Below, one piece after another: positions 33,792 through 46,400 of a stretch of DNA of 64,000 nt. The notes below the pieces were generated by a model, which was not told the DNA's origin, ran no database searches, and worked only from the letters and a program-made list of their open reading frames with translations. The number at the start of each line of letters is the position of its first letter. Position 1 is the first letter of the stretch. The stretch comes from Agrocybe praecox (lineage: Eukaryota; Basidiomycota; Agaricomycetes; Agaricales; Agrocybaceae): NCBI GenBank assembly GCA_964017145.1, contig OZ024850.1, positions 3,201,618-3,265,617 on the forward strand. Direction: 5' to 3'. The translations under genes and the position numbers were made by a program.

Positions 33792-36477
33792 ATGGATTGG
33801 CAGGGAATGCGTATGTATTTTTACTTATTCGATAATGGACTTTTCGGTTTTTGGTCCCCTTTCCATCCTCTTCCTTGATACATATACACACATACATTTA
33901 TACATGGGAACACTGTCTATTGCATATTATCATACACTCATACACTCATACATATACGTCTTTGCTGTTAGCTCGCAATTTGCTTTTGCTTTCTTTCGGA
34001 TGTCTTGTACTTTATACCCATAGCATGTCTACATACTCATATGACCATCGATCAGCATCTATTTCGGACCAGTGAATACAGAGATTTTCCATCAATCCAA
34101 TCAGAGTTTTTTTGCAACAGCAGATTGTGAACGAAACAGGAAAAAGGCAGTACATATGTACGCCACACTTGCCGCATCCTCTTTAAGAAGTCTTTGATAT
34201 ATAGCGAGTCAAGGAACCGTCGCTACAATTCCGTATGAGCGTTTAGAACGAAAAAGCTTGAGAAGAAACTGGTTTAGGGGGTTTTTTTTTGCTACGTAGT
34301 GCTGTGAACTTCGTACTATATTCAGTGTTGGGCATGCCGTGCCGTACTGCAGAATGTCTTCGGGATGATGCCATGATGGCCGTTGTCATGCTCCGCTAAT
34401 AAATAAATGGTTCGTCTGTTCCGAAACAGCGCCAAGCTTCGGGGCTCATTTTTCATTCCCATTTCCTTGTGTTACGTCATGCCTGAAGAACTGAACTTGA
34501 CGGACTGGATCTTCTATCAGAATGTGCGTATACTAGTATAGTACGTTATCATTTTTGCGGTGATATTTGATATGGCGGTTAATAATGTTTGATTTAAACC
34601 ATCCCCTGAGTGCATAGCGACTCGTATTCTGCAAGACGGTGCCCAGTCACTTGGTATGAATTAGTAAACGGAGAAAGAAATCCATTCAGTCAGTTATGTG
34701 AAGCGTCAAGGCACTCAATTGAGCCTCGAGGATCGATTAAATACCCTCCACCCCAAGTCCGGGTAAGTTTGACACTATTATGTTCCTAGGCCTCACATTG
34801 AATCTGAAGCGAAACGGATGTGACCCCTTCTGTTTAGATTCACCTTTCGTAATTTCTGTAAACGATCGTCAAAAATGCAATTATGACAGTTATAAATTTG
34901 CATCAAAACTCTTGATAATTGAAAGTATCCGGTTTCATTATATCACGCTGGAGTTATCTTCTTTGCGGGACCGGCCTTAACGAAAATTGGAAAGTTTGTT
35001 CGATGAAAAAACATACTTTTGTAAGGTTGTATGCCACTACAGTGGTAAGTTTACCGTGGGATTTCTCAAGCTTATAATAGGACCTGCCATATACTCTACT
35101 CTACATGTACATATGTCATAGCTTATACTTAGAATGAGCGCAGAGTGAGAATCACTGCTTATTTTTATGAAGGTCAAGGGAGGTATTTCTCATATAACCT
35201 AATGACGAGCATTGTAACTGTCCTTCCAATTCAGAAGACTTCTTCTGTCAGTGTATAGTGATGATCACATGAAAATAAAATGCCACGCTGCGATTCGGCG
35301 GCGAGAAGAAGAATGTGACGCCGTGAACACCTCGCGGGAGATCTGAAATTTCACGAGACACGACCCGGTGGAAATAAGGAGTGAGATGAAATTTGAACAG
35401 TGAGGAGTGGGATACATCCACTGATGATACTTATGATAATTTACATGTGTGGTATGTATAAGAGCAGATGAGAGCGGGCGCGCACGTCGCATCTGTTGTT
35501 GCGTGTCGCTATGGAAGTGATACAGTATACTTACAGCTGTGTGGTTCCGGATACGGCGGCGTCCTCTGGTGCTACTTATTTCTCAGTTTATTTTTTTTCA
35601 GTTTATTTCTGAAGGTGGCAACGACCTAGAATTGGAGTAGAAATCTGTAGCGCTGTGCCCAACGTACGTCCATCGCTGCCATATGGACTCCTGTTCCGCA
35701 TACAAAGGATCACCCACGCTTCCATGGCCGAGAAAAAAATGAACTGAGAATTGAGTAGCACTTCTTGTTCACGAAGATTAAATATTGATTTCTGTGACTT
35801 ACTTTCTCAGCCGACATTGGAAATTCAAATCACACCTTGGCTTGTGAATCAAAAACGTGTTAAAAGCTATCTAAACTTCTCTGCTAGCAGTATTAATTAT
35901 GATTCTTGTTCTTTACGAAATGAATCAAAGGAAGAGACATTCAAGGTACAAGGCTATGCCACGCGCTTCCCTTCTTATAACATTGGCCCACCACCTTGAG
36001 CTCCAATGCGCGGGGAAGAAATGAGCTTGACGACGCAGAAAATCAAAGAGCTATCAAAAAGTGGAGCGCGACTAAAGATACACACAAAAAACATATAATG
36101 TTATTTTTGGCTGCACGCGAAATCTCATCAGTCATTGAGTACTTTATCTCCTTAAGGGATAGCGTCGGAATTATGCCTTGTTCTCACCACAAAAGTAATC
36201 TTGACAATCCTCCCATAATACATCCTCGGGAGTAATTTTACAGGAGATGAGCTAAGTATACATATATTATGAAAGCTTATATCCCAAGGGGAATGGAGTG
36301 TTTCTAATTCCTACCCTTTTCCTTATGCCAGCAAATTTGGTTGCGAAACTTCTTTGAACTCTTGTTTCCGACTTCCAGGCAGAACATTCGTCCTTCATAG
36401 GCGACCCCACATTCGTTACTTTCTCTTTTTTCGAGAGCGCCCGTGTACGTACGTACACACTGGCTAGTAGCAACACG
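33792..36477. other. Intergenic, 2.7 kb
   Basis: No gene could be supported. It includes short CA/TA-rich low-complexity sequence around 33890-33950 and a poly-T run near 34282-34290. A lone exon-like start (34480-34524, followed by GTGCGT) has no partner exon. Frames at 35751-35999 and 35996-36235 are unrecognised and lack support. Confidence 0.45.
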
Positions 36478-38370
36478 ATGCGCGTGGCTCCAAAGGTCAG
36501 CGACCATTCCGTTATTGGAAGAGCACTGGCCGACCGAACGGTCAAACCGCGCGATCCCTCTCTCATTAACCTCCCCATCCCTCTACCTTCCATCCCAATT
36601 CTTTCACCTATCCTTTCACCAGTAATTGGCGGAAGCAACCAAAATCAAAACTCGGCTACCACGTCGTCTTCGCCTTTGTCTTCGTCTCCCTCTCCTACTT
36701 CATCTCCCAGTCAACCGACCACCACACCTTCGAACGGCAATGGAGGCGATCAAGGAAATAACGGTGGTGGAAATGGCGGCGACAACGGTGATAATGGCAA
36801 TAATAACGGCAACTCTGGCAATGGGGGCAGTAGTGGAGGAGGGAGTACCGGTACCACTGATGGAGGCGGTAGTGGCGGAGACAATTCTGGCTCGGATCAG
36901 GGCGGCGGCTCAAATGGCAATCCTACGACCACCACTGGCGGCAGCTCCACGAGCGGCAATCAGGACACGCCCTCTTCGGGCGGTGGCAGCGCGACCAACG
37001 GCACAGACCCGGGCGATTCATCCTCCGGTACGGCGGTCAGTAACAGTGGATCCGGTACTACTTCTACGGATTCTCAGTCAAATGGTAGTGCTCTACCTTC
37101 CATCGAAGGAGGCGCGGCCAATGCAGCCTCTATTCCAACTGGTACAAGCGCCGGTGGCACAGGTACATCTCAGACCATCAGCGGCCATGGAAGCGCTGGC
37201 ACTCACAGTGCCTCCGCTAGTGGTAGCGGAAGCAATGGTAACACGTCTGGCACTGGTAACACCAACGACGGGAATGCACCTGGGAACGAAGTAGGCGCCA
37301 CTAGTAAGCACGGTATATCTGGAGGTGCTATAGCGGCAATTGTTATATGTTTGCTTCTTTTCCTGATCTGCGCATTTGTCTTCCTCATTCGTAAGCGCCG
37401 AAAGACGCGACGCGACGAGCGCGCTAATATCTGGTGGTTCACGCGCAAACGCAACTCACAGACGTACGGGGACCGATTCAGCAAAGAAATTATGCCCAGC
37501 AACCGAAGTGTGCGTAGCAGTTTTGCCACCACCGTTGATCGCTCTGGTTCTCCCCGACCAGCGACTTTCCAGGATATACCTCCCCTTCCTCCCATGGCCG
37601 AAGTAGGAAGGGCAGATGGAGCCGCGCCAAAGCTTATTATCGAATCTTCTGCCTTCTATTCAACACTGACTGACGGACAACATGATCATCGTTTCTCTAT
37701 TGGAAGCGGGGAATCTGGGGGCGATGCCCAATACCTTATGGTACACCACAGGGATAGCGTAAACCAAGAGAGTCCTAGAACGCCGATGTCTGTCCGGCCA
37801 TTCTCGCCTTCAGAATCCTTCGCCTTCCCCAAACCTCCCGACCCTGCTGGTGATCGCACTTCGGCATATTCTCGTCCCTCCAGCGGGGGTACATTCGCGC
37901 TGCGCAACAGCCTTCATTCGGGTCAATTACCATCTAGTCCAATCATTCCACCCACACCCGCGTTGCCCTCGGCACCGGCTGGAATCATGTCGCCTATCAA
38001 TAAAGTCATCGACCCATTCGCAGATAACAACCCATTCGACGATCCTCAAGTAGTGGTGCCCCCTTCCAATTCCACAGGCGAATTTTCCGACATCGAATTC
38101 ATCCGCCGTCCGTTCTATCCAACGCTTCCGGATGAAGTGGCCGTGAGACCAGACGACCCCGTACGCATTATTCAGAGCTTTGACGATGGATGGGCGTTGA
38201 TAGAGAAGGTTCACATGGATCAACCAATGGGGCGAGGCGACGGTGATAATGTTAGAGGCCTCATACCCATCGATTGCCTGCGCGAGCCGGGTCAGGATTT
38301 GCCTTCCTTCTATGCTGCGAAACGTGTGAGCAGCTACGCAGGCTCGGAGATGGGATATAATGCTATTTAA
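36478..38370 (+). CDS. Fus1-like membrane protein: Ser/Gly/Asn-rich ectodomain, one TM, NPFxD motif, C-terminal SH3
   Basis: Intronless frame of 630 residues. A Pro/Leu-rich start (PIPLPSIPILSPILSPVIGG) precedes about 220 residues of Gly, Asn, Ser and Thr. The single membrane helix is at about 279-303 (GGAIAAIVICLLLFLICAFV), followed by IRKRRKTRRDER. The cytosolic part is Ser/Pro-rich and has DPFADNNPFDDP, an NPFxD motif identical at its core to the Wsc1 endocytosis signal NPFDD. Residues about 549-603 look like an SH3 domain (LPDEVAVRPDDPVRIIQ, FDDGWALIEKV, GLIPIDCL). This order of parts resembles yeast Fus1, an adaptor for cell fusion, although orthology is not shown. An osmosensing or wall-sensing role is another possibility. 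Confidence 0.8.
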   Translation: MRVAPKVSDHSVIGRALADRTVKPRDPSLINLPIPLPSIPILSPILSPVIGGSNQNQNSATTSSSPLSSSPSPTSSPSQPTTTPSNGNGGDQGNNGGGNGGDNGDNGNNNGNSGNGGSSGGGSTGTTDGGGSGGDNSGSDQGGGSNGNPTTTTGGSSTSGNQDTPSSGGGSATNGTDPGDSSSGTAVSNSGSGTTSTDSQSNGSALPSIEGGAANAASIPTGTSAGGTGTSQTISGHGSAGTHSASASGSGSNGNTSGTGNTNDGNAPGNEVGATSKHGISGGAIAAIVICLLLFLICAFVFLIRKRRKTRRDERANIWWFTRKRNSQTYGDRFSKEIMPSNRSVRSSFATTVDRSGSPRPATFQDIPPLPPMAEVGRADGAAPKLIIESSAFYSTLTDGQHDHRFSIGSGESGGDAQYLMVHHRDSVNQESPRTPMSVRPFSPSESFAFPKPPDPAGDRTSAYSRPSSGGTFALRNSLHSGQLPSSPIIPPTPALPSAPAGIMSPINKVIDPFADNNPFDDPQVVVPPSNSTGEFSDIEFIRRPFYPTLPDEVAVRPDDPVRIIQSFDDGWALIEKVHMDQPMGRGDGDNVRGLIPIDCLREPGQDLPSFYAAKRVSSYAGSEMGYNAI

Positions 38371-40392
38371 ATTGTGTGTACTTCTATTTCGTACTTTTTA
38401 CGCTGGTGCTGATTCCTCCATTGTGATAAGTAGTTGAACTTGCTCCGGAGTGACATCATCGTCTTCCACTTATACCATCTGCGTCACACAACTCCCTCAC
38501 TCGCTATATCGATTATACCCCTTATACATGTGTCCTGCCAGAAACCGCGGCATAGTAATGTCGCAATGTTGTTCCCTTGTCCAATCTAACCTTCGTTCTG
38601 GGTCCCGCCTATTTTTATTCTCTTAGTTTATCAAGCAGTGTAGCTGTAGGTTGTCTCGACTTGCACTGTGATCGTGGTCAATATACGTACGTTTACTTGT
38701 TGTGAAAACCGCACGGCGGAAGAGATAGTAGTTTGTCATGTGTATTTCTGTAAGTCGTACTAGTAGTAGCGGTAGAATATTTGTATTTAGTGATCATTTT
38801 GCTTACATTATACTGACAGATCTTTTTTAACGGTACAGCACCTGCGATGTTACATTACTACCAGTAAAGAGATGGACTTTGATATAATCATATTTTGGCG
38901 CCGAAAAATATTGCATTCAATTTGCCTTCAATTTAATTGTGTTTGCCGTCATGGATGCGAAGAATCTTCAATCTCTCAGTTTATAATCACTTCCCACTGG
39001 CATTTTATAAGCTCGTAGAGTTATAACCGCTTTATCCCAAAGCGTTTGTGGATGTGGTGAGATAGGGCAGAAAAGTCTAAAATAGGTATTTCAAAAAGGG
39101 GGCGACTAAATTTAATAATTTTTTGCAAATTCTGCACAACTACCCCTTTAGAACTATCTTTCTTGAGAATTTGCATCCAATAACACTTCCGCAGCTTGAA
39201 GCCCACTCAGACATTTTTTTACTTATGGAGGTAATTCGGAGGTCGGGCCTTTTTTATGAAGCTTTAGAAATACGCGACAGTCAAACACAGCTGTCCTGGC
39301 GTGCGCAGAGGTATACATTACTGGGATTGGTATGAACACAAGCTCATTGTTTGGGTGGTTTTGGCTCATCCTCAATCAAGTCTCTACTACAGCGCTTATA
39401 GCCCTGGAGGGACTATTTAATTTCAGGGTTAGACCAGTATTTCTCTGAGCAGCTATATTGATGCAGAAACCCCGCTAAACGGTTCATGCAGCTTCGACTG
39501 TAACACGCCCTTTCGAAAGTCGCAGAATACATTTGGAATACATGTACACTTTTGAGTTACGGCGCCGCTTCAAATTTGTGATTTACCGGGAATCTGTGCC
39601 GCATTCCCACGTTAGTGAAGCGTCGGATCAGATACTTCAGAACTAAGGACTCTTTACGTTCTACTATTTACGATAATTTTACACGCGTTCACCTTTTTTC
39701 TACCAAGTTCATGGGAAATTGAAGATAATGAACACACTTTGACCGGATTGATGCTCTGAGCAACCAGGTTGGTCACCCAAAATTTCTTTTCGCGTCATTC
39801 TAACGGTGTCAGGTACTTTGCTGGATGGTTATCAAGTATAACCTTCTCGGAGATGTATCCGCCTTGACATTTTTGCAGTATGGTCATCTGAAGGGCCTTC
39901 GTGTTCAGTGGTTACCAGGTCATGTGTCTATCTACGTCCAGCTTTAAACATGGACTCTCTTATCTCTCCTATCAGCTTAATTTGACATATGGGGGCGAAT
40001 GGTGGACTTTTGGGACAATAGAAATCGAACATAAAGAGATCTATCGCGCTGTATTTTCGGAAAACTTTCAACAACATTGCTACATGCACAGGTAATGGAG
40101 CTTTTACTCTTGATACGGACAACCCTCATACCAATGACGTTGGCTTTGTCTAAAGATGTATTAAGCTCTGCGGCCGGTGGCCTTACTTATGACATGCTTG
40201 GGAATCCTTCAACCGTTTAGAAGCACACAAACGTAGGCGACGCAGTGTCATCACCCCGAGAACCGCACTGCAGTAAGCGGAATTTACGATGGGGGTTCTC
40301 ATCCGCCTCCACGAGTGGCGTATTTAAAGAATTTCTTCATGCAATAAAGACCGCAAACTCTCAACCATTAACCATAATCCAGGGAACTCAAT
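38371..40392. other. Intergenic, 2.0 kb
   Basis: Spacer between the SH3 membrane protein and P450 B. AT-rich, without supported exons, RNA genes or repeats. The last 100 bases hold the P450 B promoter. Confidence 0.5.
40321..40328 (+). promoter_or_regulatory. TATA-like element of P450 B
   Basis: TATTTAAA lies about 65-72 bases before the P450 B start codon, at a distance suited to a core promoter. Confidence 0.35.
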
Positions 40393-42963
40393 ATGTCGTC
40401 GCTCTTACTAGCACTTCTTGTGCTCACGGGGATCTGTTGGAAGTATATGCGCAAGCTTTTCGTGGGATCCGCGATCGACAACATCGCAGGACCTGCTCCA
40501 AAATCTTTTTGGCAAGGTGTGTTAGATCTACACTTAGACACTCCAGTGGCCTGATTTGAGTCCAAGGCGCATTTCACCAGGTCTTCGATCCTAATGGATG
40601 GGACTTTCACAGGGAAATGGCTGAGAAATGTGAGCATCTATGATGTTGATTAACTTGCAACGTTTTGATGATGCTATTCAAGATGGACGAGTCATTAAAA
40701 TACCGGCTTTTATGGGGGTTTGTGGACTTCACAACGCTATTCATCCCAAGCTAAATCCTCCAACTATCAGGAGAACTGGCTGTATGTCTTCGATCCAAAG
40801 GCAATGCATCACATCGTTGTCAAGGTAAGATTTTATGCCTTTCGTCAATTTTGTAGAAATGTAATCACATCTTCCTAGGACCAACACATTTTTGAAGAAA
40901 CGTCGTCTTTTATAGAGTACATATATTTATCTCCTCGGAGTAACCCATAGCGCTGACCGGAGCTCTGCTCATTAGGGGAAATAAACTCGCGTTTGGGTCT
41001 GGGTTGCTGGCCACTTTAGGTAGGTTGGTTCCTTTAGGCTGAGATACCATGTTTTACCCGGGCATTCTAGGCGAGCAGCATCGCAAGCAGAGAAAGATGC
41101 TTAACCCTGTCTTTTCTATCGCACATATGCGTGAAATGAGTACGTATTCTTCTTTTCACGATGATTAAACACTTTTTACCACAAAACATCAGTACCTACG
41201 TTCTACGACGTCGGTCACAATGTAAGATTGGTTTACATATAACTTATATACTACATCGACACCGACTAACGAGAATCTAGCTACAAAGGTCTTTTGCCAA
41301 CAAAGTAAAGAATGGTCCTCAAGAGGTATGCAATCCCTTTTTGTTCCGCCTAGTACACGTAGTTTATACATTTTCTGTCCCAAAAGGTGGACATCTTACA
41401 CTGGATGACCAGGACCGCACTCGAGCTTATAGGTCAAAGCGGACTTGGATGGTCATTTGACGACCTTAGGGACGATCATCCAACCGATGAATACAGTAAC
41501 TCAACAAAACAATTCGTGTAAGCATTGGAATATTCTAGTTGTGATATATATCATACTGACAGGATGGTATAGGCCTGTCTCCTTCAAATTTATCTTTGTC
41601 CGCAATTACTTCCTGTCGACTTTGACGAAGATTGGTTCGCCAAGATTCCGCCGGTGGATCGTTGATCACCTGCCCGGCAAGGACGTGCAGAGGTTGACGA
41701 AGATCATTGACACTCTTCACAACACATCATTGAAGATTTACGAGTCAAAGAGAAAGGCGATAATGGAAGGCGAAGCGGCTATCCTCGACCAAGTAGGTCG
41801 GGGAAAAGATATCATGAGCATCCTAAGTGCGTACTAACTTGAACGCGATCACGTTGAATTTTATTCTGATTTTTCTTTTAGTCAGAGCGAATATGAATGC
41901 TGAGGAGGGTGAACGTCTGACGGAGGAAGAAGTTATCGGACAAATGTCGTACGTGTGGAGCAACTTTCCATATGCCCGCCCAGGGATGATCTAAAATTTT
42001 ATATTACCAGAACCTTAACGTTCGCGGCTATGGATACAACATCCGGCGCTCTCTCTCGCACCTTCCATCTTCTTGCACAAAATCCTGATGTTCAAGACAA
42101 ACTTCGCGAAGAAATTATGGAAGTAAAGGTGGAAGGACAAGATATTAGCTATGACCAACTTGTTTCACTTCCCTACCTGGACGCAATCTGTCGCGAAACC
42201 TTAAGGATGTAGGTCGTTGTTGGTAATACATTGCTCAGAAAGTACTTACGATATAAATGCAGGTATTCTCCCGTTAGCATGGTCACAAGAACGTAGGTGT
42301 AATAGTGAGAATACAAGGCCCTTGAACTCATTGTTGTATTAGCACACGCCAGGACACAGTTCTTCCGCTGTCTCAGCCCATAAGAGGATTGGACGGCAAG
42401 GAAATGTCCGAAATACCCATTCCCAGTAACACGAACGTTATTGTTGGAATCATGGCTTCGAACCGTAATCCAGAAATTTGGGGGCCTGATTCGTATGAGT
42501 GGAAACCCGAACGCTGGCTTAAGCCACTTCCCAGCTCTGTGACAGACGCTCACATTCCTGGGATATATTCAAATCTGTAAGTGTTTAAATCTAGAGCCCA
42601 TTTCAAACATTTTCTTAACATTTGTTTTGTAGTATGACATTTATTGGTGGTGGAAGGTCTTGCATGTACGTGCCTCGCTCTATGCATATATAATTCCTGA
42701 GTTGACAACTATTTAGTGGTTTTAAATTTTCGCAATTAGAAATGAGTAAATGGAAATCATCCTTCAATCAAATGAAACAGCTGATTAAACTTTAAACTTG
42801 CTATACAGAGGTCATTTTGGCTATCATGGTCGAGTCCTTCCGATTTTCTCCTTCTAACAAAGAAGTTACTTGGAAGATGTTTGGTATTGCTTCGCCCACG
42901 GTTAGCGGCGACGGTGACTATACCAGTCGCCAACTTCCTCTACTGATTGAACGGGTTAATTGA
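40393..42963 (+). CDS. Cytochrome P450 monooxygenase (P450 B)
   Basis: Close paralogue of P450 A with matching exon boundaries throughout (18 exons from the ATG at 40393 to the TGA at 42961). The N-terminal anchor LLLALLVLTGICWKYM is followed by NIAGPAPKSFWQG, FDPNGWDFHREMAEKYG and GEQHRKQRKMLNPVFS. The I-helix motif AAMDTTSG, ExxR (ETLRM) and PERW are present, as is the heme loop FIGGGRSCIG. All catalytic elements are intact. The best-conserved stretch between A and B is the region around PYLDAICRETLR and the segment KEIPIPSNTNVIVGIMASNRNP. Membrane-bound fungal P450s need the NADPH-P450 reductase, not encoded here. Its substrate may be a plant aromatic or a secondary metabolite; the sequence does not decide. 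Confidence 0.9.
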
Positions 42964-43252
42964 ATCTGTGATTACTTACATTTAACATGTAACTTTGTAG
43001 CTTTAGCTTGTATTAGTAATTCTTTTCCTTTTGTTTACTGGCGTCTTCCAGAATGACCAGGTAGAATCTTTGATGCGGCACACAGTAATACCTTTTTCGT
43101 CCAATCAATATCCCTGTTACGAAAGTCATATCACTTTAGGCGGATTAGTCTGGTTTTAGTCTACTATTCTACCGACTAAGTACGAGTACCTGTGGCTCAA
43201 AAAAGTCGCCGACTAATCTTCAGTTTAGTCGTCCTCTTTTCTCGAAAGGGTC

Positions 43253-43271
43253 GAGCGCGTCAGACGCGCTC
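43253..43271. repeat. Short perfect inverted repeat upstream of APC2
   Basis: GAGCGCG and CGCGCTC flank a five-base loop (TCAGA), about 220 bases before the APC2 start codon. It may be a regulatory site or chance. Confidence 0.35.
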
Positions 43272-43360
43272 CGATCCCATGACGTCCTGGAATCAGTCAC
43301 GGGATTATTGAACTTTGTCCTGAGCGCGGTCACCAGTGCCACACAGAACTGATCGTTATT

Positions 43361-43375
43361 GACGACGACGACGAC
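43361..43375 (+). repeat. (GAC)5 microsatellite
   Basis: Five GAC units in the APC2 upstream region, followed by ACGCG. Confidence 0.6.
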
Positions 43376-43493
43376 ACGCGAGAAGGTCGCGACTCGTTCA
43401 CAAGACATCTGGCGCCCACTATATACCCTTTGAAAAGACCACCTGTGTCCTTCCTATCTCACACAATTTAATTTTCCGCAAGAGCCAAGGATT

Positions 43494-46400
43494 ATGGCCA
43501 CTGATGCTCTGAAATCTCAGGTTACGGCCAAATGGCAGGAGTCGTTTCATCGGTTGAATGGAAACACTCTTGGGATTTCTGGCTTAATGCAATTCAGTGA
43601 AGTATGGCCGCATCAAGACATAAACGTAATTTCTTGCTGATAAGGACGCTGTTCCACAGGCATGGAGAATCTCAACGCAATTTCTATATCCTTGGGACAT
43701 CAACTCTATGCCAGTGGACGAGCACGGGAGACCATACGGTAAGAAACCAGAATACATAACCTTTTTTGTCGGACTGATGCGATACTCGCTCTCCAAGGAT
43801 AGGGAAAGACTTGGAGAGAGCACGACCAGCTTTCGCTCTCGTGAATCATTCAAAGAGGCTACCGGCGCTACTCGAGAACTTCCTTGGTACGTAGTTCTTT
43901 CTTAATCTAATCTGATATGGAATGCTTATATTTGTTCAGAGGACATTCGGAAGAGTTTCCCCGTGGTCGAGCAGGAAATTGCTCAGTATATGGCGCGGTA
44001 CGAAGTATGTACATATACACGACTTAAGGCTTCCTCTTACGCCTTCTAGTCAGAGAACAATACCGACGAGTTGCAGGCTCTTGTTTCTAGGCTGATGGAA
44101 TGGTATCAAGCATGGGCACCTCCACCAGAGTGAGTGAACTTCGTATTCATATGATGTTTTCTGAGCTTCTCCTCTAGACTCGGTGCCACAGTTTTTTCAA
44201 CCTACACCTTAAGTTTTCAGACACGTCTGTTCTCTGCTTTGCCTCCATCATTTGCTCAGGGCTTCAAACGCATTTGTTCCTCCTTACTTCAACCCCCAGA
44301 CAATGAAAATGAGGAAATTGGCCAAGAATGGGACCCTCAACTCAAGAATGCGATATGGAAAGATTTCGAAATGCTCGGTCTGATTGATCGTTACGAAAGC
44401 ATCATTTCCAGCGTTGGATATGAATTTATTGATGAATATATCTTGACGAAATGCGCAGGCGAATGGGAAAGGCCAGTGCTAGAAGAACTCAGGGCGTGGA
44501 TGTCAGACAGAGTTGTTCCCTGGATGGTTCAAGCTTATGCAAGGGGTGCATCAAACCGTACGCCGTAACATAATCATTCTCAACGCTTTTCATTTTGATG
44601 AATCTGGGTCTAGCGGAGGAAGCTAGGACTATGCTTCAAGGAGTTGGTTCCCGCTTTGACTTTCACATAAACAAGACACTTTGCGACTTGCGGTAAGTTT
44701 CCTAAGCCAAGGCTTCTCCCCTTTCTCAAAAAAAAATGATAGCACCAAAGAGATCTTTGACATTATCATCGATTTCCCTGAATCAATGGGGGCACTCCAC
44801 GATCTTCGAGTAAACTATCTCTGGCTCGTCTCATTTTATCTCTAATGAGCTTCTGTAGGACTGTCTGCAACGCGTTGATCAAAGAGAAAACCTTGTCAGG
44901 TCTTTGCGTAAAGCGTACGGCCGCATTCCTTGAATATTCACATAGTTTTTCTATTGACATTAGCTGGTCGCAGGAACCAAAAGAGGTTGCTCCATCCAGG
45001 CGCGGATACTAAACTCATTCTTCAACAATATGTCGCTACAATTAAATGTTTGCGAATTGTTGACCCGCCAGGCGTGTTACTGTTCAAAGTCGCGGACCCC
45101 ATTCGACGCTATTTGAGGTACACTTTCGATCATTGTATTTATGCTCTTTTCTTATGTGACCCTTTGTATCTTTGCCACTTTATAGAGAACGTCCAGACAC
45201 AATTCGTAGTATCGTCGCGAACTTAGTTGGCGATGATGATGGGGGTGACTCTATTGTGGACGATAATGAGCCTATCGTTCCTTTGCAACAGCCAGAGCTT
45301 GAAGATTATAGTGACCCTAACTGGGAACCAGAACCGGTAGATGCTGGACCTGGTAAGTCTTTTGACCCATATATTTATTTTCTTTGTGGGGTCTTATTTC
45401 ATGTTGTCATCGTTTCTAGAGTTTAGAACCAACAAGCCTAGTGACGTGATCAGCACTTTAGTCAGCATTTACGACTCGAAGGATCTTTTCGTCAAGGAAT
45501 TACAGGTCCTTCTTGCCCAAAGGCTTTTGATGGTATCAAAGGAGAACACAGACCGTGTCGAGAAGGAGGTAAGCTTCGTTTCTGTTTTGAAATCCTAGTA
45601 TTCAATTATAGCCGGCATAAAGCGTCGAAATGTCGAAATTTTGAAGATCCGTTTCGGAGAGGCTGCGTTGCAAGTTTGCGAAGTCATGCTTAAAGATATG
45701 TCGGATTCCAAACGCACAGACGTTCATATTCAATCGCAACAAAGCGTATGTATCTGTGTTATAGATATAAGTAAAGCTCTTATATATTCATCCAGTCTGT
45801 GGTCCATCCCACTATAATTTCGCGTCAATTTTGGCCCGCATTGGAGTCAAGCGATATGGTTATGCCTGGACAATTTAAAGAGTAGGTTATCATCTGCGAT
45901 AGACCGCTCTTTGTGGAATTAACGTGTTTCTGTAGGTTGCAAGAACAATATGACAAGGAGTTCAAAGTTTTCAAGCCTGACAAGAAGCTCAAGTGGCTTC
46001 CGCACCTTGGAACGGTTCAGTTGGAGCTTGAGCTTGAAGACCGGAAGATTGAGGTCGATGTACCGCCCTTGGAGGCAGCTTTCATTGAACTTTTCTCCCA
46101 AAAAAGTATTTTTCTTATATATTGAACCATATTCATGCGGAGTGACTAAACTTCTTGGCAGAAACCTGGATCCTTGACGAGCTCATTACTGCGGTTGGCT
46201 CAGTGGATAAAAGCGCCGCAATCAAAGCTTTGTCGACATGGATCGACCATGGTGTCCTGAAGGAGGATCCCGAAAATACATTTAACCTTCTCGAAAGGGC
46301 AGAGGAGAGAGGCGAGACCGTTACCAGAGAACGTGATTTGTTACCAGTTGGTTCGTGTCTTCCGCATCTTTTCCCGTAGACTTGGTTGGCTCAAGAGTAT

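Larger units (their letters stand above)
42964..43493. other. Intergenic, 530 bp
   Basis: Holds the P450 B 3' UTR and the APC2 promoter. A 7-bp-arm hairpin (43253-43271) and a (GAC)5 tract are listed separately. No gene. Confidence 0.5.

Noticed and set aside
34480..34524. Exon-like MPEELNLTDWIFYQN followed by a GTGCGT donor
   Set aside because: Looks like a first exon, but no second exon in any frame was found downstream; too short to support alone.
36626..37294. 222-codon frame overlapping the SH3 membrane protein
   Set aside because: Shadow frame of the Gly/Ser/Asn-rich coding region, with repetitive Ala/Val/Met translation.
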